From contig CM062385.1 of assembly GCA_031310005.1 (NCBI GenBank), positions 2,418,001 through 2,482,000 of the forward strand: a DNA stretch of 64,000 nucleotides, read 5' to 3'. The notes beneath the pieces were generated by a model. It did not search any database. It saw only the letters and a program-made list of their open reading frames with translations, and was not told the origin of the DNA. Shown in pieces: positions 58,701 through 64,000 of the stretch. The translations under genes and the position numbers were made by a program. How positions within the stretch are numbered: the stretch's first letter is position 1; each line of letters starts with the position of its first letter. Origin of the DNA: Dactylellina haptotyla (lineage: Eukaryota; Ascomycota; Orbiliomycetes; Orbiliales; Orbiliaceae).

Positions 58701-59626
58701 GACACTGGCAGCGATCTAGCGGTTGTTAGCATGGCTATTTCTATTTGATGACTCGCCATAATTCTTACCCTCGCATCTTCACCAAAAAACCTAAACTTGT
58801 ATCCAACTTCTACCACCAATACAGTATCCATATGCTGGAGCTTGATATCTACCACTTGTTGTTCTAGCGGTGTTAATTTGCTTCCTCGTTTGGTAGCTGC
58901 TTTCGAGCCTTTCTTTGGTTCTGGTGGTCTTTCGGGTTCCTCGTCATCTTCGTCTCCTTCGTCTCCCACCTCTTCGCCCCCGTGATCTCTTCGATGTAGG
59001 ATATCAAATTTTCCTGGGGCTGCAAGTTTCCGAACGAACTTATCGTGATTTTTCTTCTTTCTAAGAGCTTCCTCGGGAGAAACTTCCTCGTCTTCTTCCG
59101 GTATCTCTCCATGTGCTGGCTGGCTTGACGAGAATGTAAATTTATCTGTAATGATCCCTTTGCCAGATTGCTTAGATGCAGGTTTTGGGGATTTATGTGG
59201 CAATGGCTCTTCTTGCTGGATTTCCAATGCGGTCTCGGCCTCTTCTTCCTCTTCCTCCTCGTCTATAGGTTTCTCAAGCCGGGCTCGTTTGGGAGCCGGC
59301 GCAGTGGAATCCTCGTCCTGAGGCTTATCAGAACTCTGAACACTAAAGGCTCTTACTCGCTTTGAGAAAGATGTGGTTCCCTCGTTGCTGTCATCTTCTT
59401 CCTCTTCCTCTTCAACGTAATCGTCGGAATCTCGGGCCTCTACGGCTTTCGCCTTGCGTCGAGTTGTCCGGGTAGGCTTTGTAGCAGGGTTTGATTTAGG
59501 ACCGTTCTGTTTTGGAGTTGGAGCTGGCTTTGAGCTCGATGAAGCTGTAGAGGGACTCGGTTTAGAGGCAGGGCCCGTTTTGCCTACAGGAGCGAAGAAG
59601 CTGGATATCGAACGTTGGCTACTCAT
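55715..59626 (-). CDS. MSH3: MSH3 mismatch-repair protein
   Basis: Partner of Msh2 in MutSbeta, which binds insertion-deletion loops. Ten exons: 59626-58769, 58715-58658, 58606-58531, 58476-58115, 58062-57984, 57932-57799, 57737-57301, 57237-56293, 56214-55842 and 55779-55715, in phase, 1128 residues. The N terminus [13 protein letters not shown] is a PCNA-binding box (Q4, I7, F10, F11), followed by a long acidic/basic disordered region. The MutS N-domain starts at [20 protein letters not shown]. The lever region is in exons 7-8. The ATPase has [20 protein letters not shown], the NMMTGE-STF join, [14 protein letters not shown] (Walker B) and FVTHY. For the last intron the acceptor at 55,780 (62-base intron with CTGAC branch) is preferred over a 38-base alternative, because it gives [10 protein letters not shown]. 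Confidence 0.96.
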
Positions 59627-60393
59627 GTCGATGGCTTTCCGGGCACGATTTCATGAGCGACGAGCTAACGGTAATGGAAGACGTAGGGAGACGCGTTTTG
59701 AAGTGCGCTTGTGGAGCCTGCCCTGTTCTGGTTATTGCTCGCTACCGCAGCTGTGGAACCTGCAGCCAGGCACACCGCAACAGAGGACGACGCCGCAACA
59801 CACCGCACGACAACCGCGCGATATCCGCCTTCGATGTCACAAGGACCACTGGGGGAATATATTTTTTCCCTCAACGGCCAGTTGTATACTCGTCTCTCGT
59901 GCAATATAGATAGCTTGGTAGTTAGAATCTTAGCAGATCATCACATATTCCCACCAGAAATCTGTCCGTTGCTATAGAGAATAGGTCCACGTCCACGCAT
60001 TTCCGACCCGTTGCAATTCTCGATTGATTTTATTCCTCCAAAATATACATACATATCTTCCAGGAAGTACCGTATTCTATCCATATATTATCCCTCCTGC
60101 TCTACTACCGTCTCTTAATTCTTCTTCTTTTCATTCATCCCTTATAATCGCGTTCATCACCAACCTTGCACAATCTGATGAGACTCTGCGACGACTCTTC
60201 ACCCTCCACCCTCCACTAATCAAAACCTCATAGCTCTCATAAAACTCGTAAGTATAACTTCCCCTGTTGCGTCTCTTCGATGATATCCCGTTGCTTGAAC
60301 CAAAAACTCGTGGATCATCAGTGCAACGTTGTAAATATCCATGCGTTCATCAATGTTTCTAATAGCCTGTCTTTTAGTCGGTTATCTTGAACA
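59627..60393. promoter_or_regulatory. Divergent promoter of MSH3 and C2H2 gene
   Basis: 767 bases between two genes read in opposite directions. Near 60,060-60,160 it is pyrimidine-rich on the plus strand, as expected upstream of the plus-strand gene. No coding signal. Confidence 0.5.
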
Positions 60394-61628
60394 ATGAATA
60401 CTTCAAACAACGTTGCTGTTCCAATGTCTGAGACTTGGACCCACAAACGATGTCGGTTCAAGCTCATCACCAAGGTTGAAAATGATAACATCACCGAAGC
60501 CCGATACGGTGGTATCCTCGCTTGTCCAATGTGCTCGAAGGAAACAGATACCGTCTCCAATCTGAGCAATCTCGTTGCTCATCTCGCGAGCAAGAGTCAC
60601 GCTCTTAAAGCCTATAATATCCAAACACTGGCTGCTAATGGAGATATCGAAGCTCAACGTCTTCTCGACTTTCAATCAACCTGGGAGATCCGCAATCGCC
60701 TAGTTGAAATGAAAGCCAAGAGGATCAGAACTGCTATGAAGAAAGAAAAGATGGAGTTCGATTGGGAAGCCATGAAAACCAAATTCAATTGTATTGGAAA
60801 AATCTCAAAGGAAGACTGGGAGGCAGCCCGAGCTGAGGCAAAGGCATACCTAAAGAAAGATCGTGAAGAAGTTGTCCTCTGTGATACTGGTAACGGAGAC
60901 GAAAATAGTGAGCATCTCAAATAAATTCTGATCAATTCTCATCGTGTAAAGCTGATTTTTTGTGAAGCTGGCAACGAACAAGATGGGCAACAAGTCCAAG
61001 ATAAGGATAGAGCTAAATTCAATAACAATGGTAAGGTTTCATATCCCCCTTTCCCAACATAAAGGAGTATAGAAGTAACGAGTATATAACTAAAGCTATT
61101 GTCTCTGTTACTGTCGGCGGTCAGAAGAAGGTCTCTTCGGTCTTCAAACAAGCCAAGGCGAATACAGCTACCGCTCAAAAGGCTCCAAGCACCCCTTCCC
61201 GCAATGACCAATATAAACGAAAGAGAGGCCAGGAGAACAGCTCTAGCTCAACCCCTACTAAAAGGGCAAAGTATACACCGGGCAGTACGGTGTATTCCAC
61301 TCCTGAAGAACGAGAAGACCATAAATTTTTCCCCCATTTGTGGGCAGAGCATGCACGAAGGGTTGCCGAATTTCAAGAAAGTGAACGTGAGTATAGAGAG
61401 GAAATCCGAATCGACGAGTTAAAGAAACGAAAGCGCAAAGAATTTCACATCATGATGCACAACGAAAAGCGCAAACTAGAGGAATATTTAACGCATATTT
61501 CATATGTACCCCCTCCACCCTCTGGAGCCCCACCAAAGACCCCATCTCCACCAAAGACTCCATCCCCACCAAAGACCCCACCGCCTCCAGAGGCCCCCCT
61601 TCTTGTCCCTCATAGTGCACCAAATTAA
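60394..61628 (+). CDS. Orphan C2H2 zinc-finger-like protein
   Basis: 369 residues from exons 60394-60907, 60968-61030 and 61096-61628. Without splicing the first frame would stop after LK; the two introns have normal GTGAGC/GTAAGG donors and are in phase. ILACPMCSKETDTVSNLSNL (41-60) with H63 and H69 makes a C-x2-C-x15-H-x5-H zinc-finger-like unit. It is followed by highly charged helical segments (MKAKRIRTAMKKEKMEFDWE). The third exon is basic (KRKRGQE-like patches, possible nuclear signals) with a coiled stretch (VAEFQESEREYREEIRIDEL) and ends in Pro-rich SPPKTPSPPKTPPPPEAP repeats. I cannot name a family; a lineage-restricted nuclear regulator is possible. Confidence 0.72.
61528..61590 (+). 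repeat. Short coding repeats PPKTPS
   Basis: Three near-identical 18-base units encode PPKTPS in the C-terminal tail of the C2H2 protein. Confidence 0.7.
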
Positions 61629-64000
61629 GATAGTAAGCCCTCCAACTGATAACTCCTAATATATTGCCTTTGTTTGTGTTACTAATTGCCCTATCCATAA
61701 GCTAGTTAATCGACACCACAACTTGCTTGATATCACGGGAGGGGAGTTTTGTTTTACATTCCATTACTTTTAATCAATTAGTCGGCCTCTACTTCATCTG
61801 AGTTAGTTTGAATCCTTTAACAATTCTTTATCACTTACTCCTATAGTTTTATTCCTTAGAGAGCCGTTATCAACTAATCATAGCTGTTCATATCTGTTCC
61901 TCGCAGTGTTCTCGCCTCTGGTTTTTCTTTTTCTTTTAGAATTGGTCCCTTCTTGGTTGATATCTCAGACACCTCAGCTTACGGAAGCAGGAATATAGTA
62001 TCCTAGGTTTTATTTCTGTGCGTACGATTCTTCCTTAGATTTGGTATTCCAGTCAGAACCTAGTTTGTGTTTCGTTGGATTTTGATGCTCAATGGTAGTT
62101 AGAATTCATAAAGTCTACCACATCATTCTTCAAAGCAATTTTTCCGAGATGTGCCGCAAATATTTTCTCTATCCATACTATAAGTTTTTCATTCATAAAT
62201 TTAGATTATCTTGATATATGCTACAGCCTCGGGAACCCGGGAAAACATCGAATAGCATAATCGCCACGGGCACAATTGAGCGGCCGCATACGACCCCGAG
62301 GCTCTTGATTCCCAGAGTGATAGATCCCGTGCCCCAATGATTTGAATAATCCAACACCGGGCGGAGTGTTCTGTCGATCAAGACCATTTACACTTCATGC
62401 ATTGACGGAGAATGCAGCATCCAGAAATATCTAGAATTTCGAAATCACAAACTAAGTATGCACCCGCAATCGCAATATAGGTTTGAAACCAATCATGCTA
62501 CGAGCCCAGAAATCCTTAAACGTCTGATACACAAAATCCCGGTTTTCTTTCTCACATTTGATGCCAGCTAATTCTATGCTTCAGAAACTCTCCATCTGAT
62601 AAAAATAATCTGCAACATTGACGTTGCGTTGTCTCATAGCCAGGTGTTGAGACTTTCGTTTTCTAAAACGCTGGATCGCACATGGCCATGGGGCAGCGGA
62701 CCCACCTAGGCAGATGTTTACTGCCAGATATCTCGATTACGATCTTCAAGCCAATAGCACCCTTGCGATCTAGAGTATTGTGGAGCGGTACTATTTCTAC
62801 TGGTCAACAAGGTTAAATCTTGAAACTGCGCTTCAAAATGCACAGCTGCACAGAAAGTTCTCTAAACCCAAGCGGGCAAACCCAACCTCGGCATAAGATT
62901 TCATGCAATTTTAAGCTATAGAATCCACATTTAAAGCGAATTAAGCTATATCAGCTTGAATACCTAATTTTCGATATTCGAAGGCTTTGGAAGTACATTT
63001 CTCACCCCTGGTAAATTATTTCTCGGATAGAGATGCGGTTTTTTTTTATATGACTTTAAACCTTGACAGGCACAACTTGCAACTGCACAGCACAACAGGC
63101 TGAACAACAGGTGATTTACGCCACCTGAATTTTACTTACGCGAGATTCGAAAACCGAATGGGCGTTGATGTAAGGCGCACACAAGTACATGCATGTACAT
63201 GAGCTGCGCGGTGCAAAAGGACCAGGAATATCGGAAATCACAATTATAACTCTGAGACAGAAACCAATGCGACAATTATATGCCATTCTCTGCCAAGGAT
63301 CGCGAAAATCTCGAGATACCTTGCGGTCGAGCCACTTGGAACCTCGAACGGAGCCCTGTCACTCCTGGAGCGGCTTGGGCTTCGACGGATTTGAGTTTTC
63401 TGATACACAAATAACCTTGTTTACAAGCTGATATCACAATTTACGTAGTAGAAATTTCCCGACCTGAGCAATACTAGTCCATGTCGACAGCCACCCCGGG
63501 CTGGTTATCCTTCCACAATGGCAGCCTATTATCATCATAGGTTTGAAGTCCCATTATAGCACAGGAATTTGCCACCGATACCTGTTCGTGCGCCTGCGCG
63601 CGCGCGGGGTAATCAGGAAAACGTTGCTATCGTGATGCGTGTCAGTGAGACAATAAGTTTGATCAATGATAGGAATGTGCCGTGTGTGTCGATTTGCCGT
63701 CTGCCGTAAGGAAGTGCTCTTGAATGGTCGTCCCTTCGAGAGGTCCCCACTCTTGCACGCACCATGGATAGGATCATAGGATCGAGACCCACACCCTTTG
63801 GCGGGCTCTGTTACGTTATTCTCTTGGGGTTTCTACAATGGGAGGGGGGCGATATGTTTTGACTGTATGCTTTTGGTTTATCCTGGGGTACGTTATAAAA
63901 TGGGATAAGAGGAGCTGGGATTGTCGGGTTCAGCTTCATAGGAAGAGAGGTGTGCTGGTGAGACATGTTGAGTGGGCACTTAGGAGTGGGGAACATGAAA
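61629..64000. other. Right-end 2.4 kb, no gene recognised
   Basis: AT-rich to about 63,000, then mixed, with a (GC)n-like run near 63,596-63,606. Frames at 62,193-62,387 and 63,811-63,996 (both minus) and 63,189-63,431 (plus) were examined and not supported. Confidence 0.4.

Noticed and set aside
63811-63996. Minus-strand frame at the right edge
   Set aside because: Sixty codons without recognisable motif; too little sequence to tell a gene end from chance.

Overview
The window is nuclear DNA of a filamentous ascomycete (Pezizomycotina). Most genes carry several short introns of about 45-170 bases with GT..AG ends and CTRAC-type branch points. The gene content is typical of such fungi: a bifunctional terpene synthase, a P450, a CE8 pectin methylesterase, a fungal-type PARG and a Dal5-like transporter. 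A plant-associated Leotiomycete is a reasonable guess, but the sequence alone does not prove the class. I found no convincing tRNA, rRNA, CRISPR or intact mobile element.

Layout. Position 1-1012 holds the 5' part of UBA4 on the minus strand. Positions 1581-7637 hold a two-gene terpenoid cluster: a P450 on the minus strand and a divergently transcribed chimeric terpene cyclase/prenyltransferase of 11 exons. Both reconstruct without any break. PARG (plus) and a secreted pectin methylesterase (minus) follow. A CENP-B/ABP1-type HTH coiled-coil gene at 13.8-15.4 kb sits in long flanks without genes (about 2.8 and 8.9 kb), which show strong purine/pyrimidine strand bias. A signal-anchored membrane protein lies at 24.3 kb. 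A 12-exon MFS transporter with an 8-base exon lies at 29.9-32.2 kb. A secreted precursor with five near-identical units that end in tribasic processing sites lies at 32.8-34.0 kb. After a 5.6 kb gene-poor stretch comes a housekeeping block: MCM7, a membrane-anchored gamma-glutamylcyclotransferase-like protein, a short orphan gene, PEX1, a TBC protein without the usual catalytic finger residues, and MSH3. An orphan C2H2 protein follows, then 2.4 kb in which I see no gene.

How the genes relate. The P450 and terpene synthase should work in sequence: polyprenyl diphosphate synthesis and cyclisation, then oxidation. They share one 1.1 kb promoter and are bracketed by conserved genes, which suggests a compact, inserted metabolite locus. 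MCM7, MSH3 and PARG serve DNA replication, repair and ADP-ribose turnover. PEX1 serves peroxisome biogenesis and UBA4 serves tRNA thiolation and urmylation. The best candidates for something undescribed are the terpenoid pair and the repeat-peptide precursor.

Exon joins were placed by eye from splice signals, reading phase and family motifs. Phase arithmetic closes for every multi-exon gene listed, but no transcript evidence was available.
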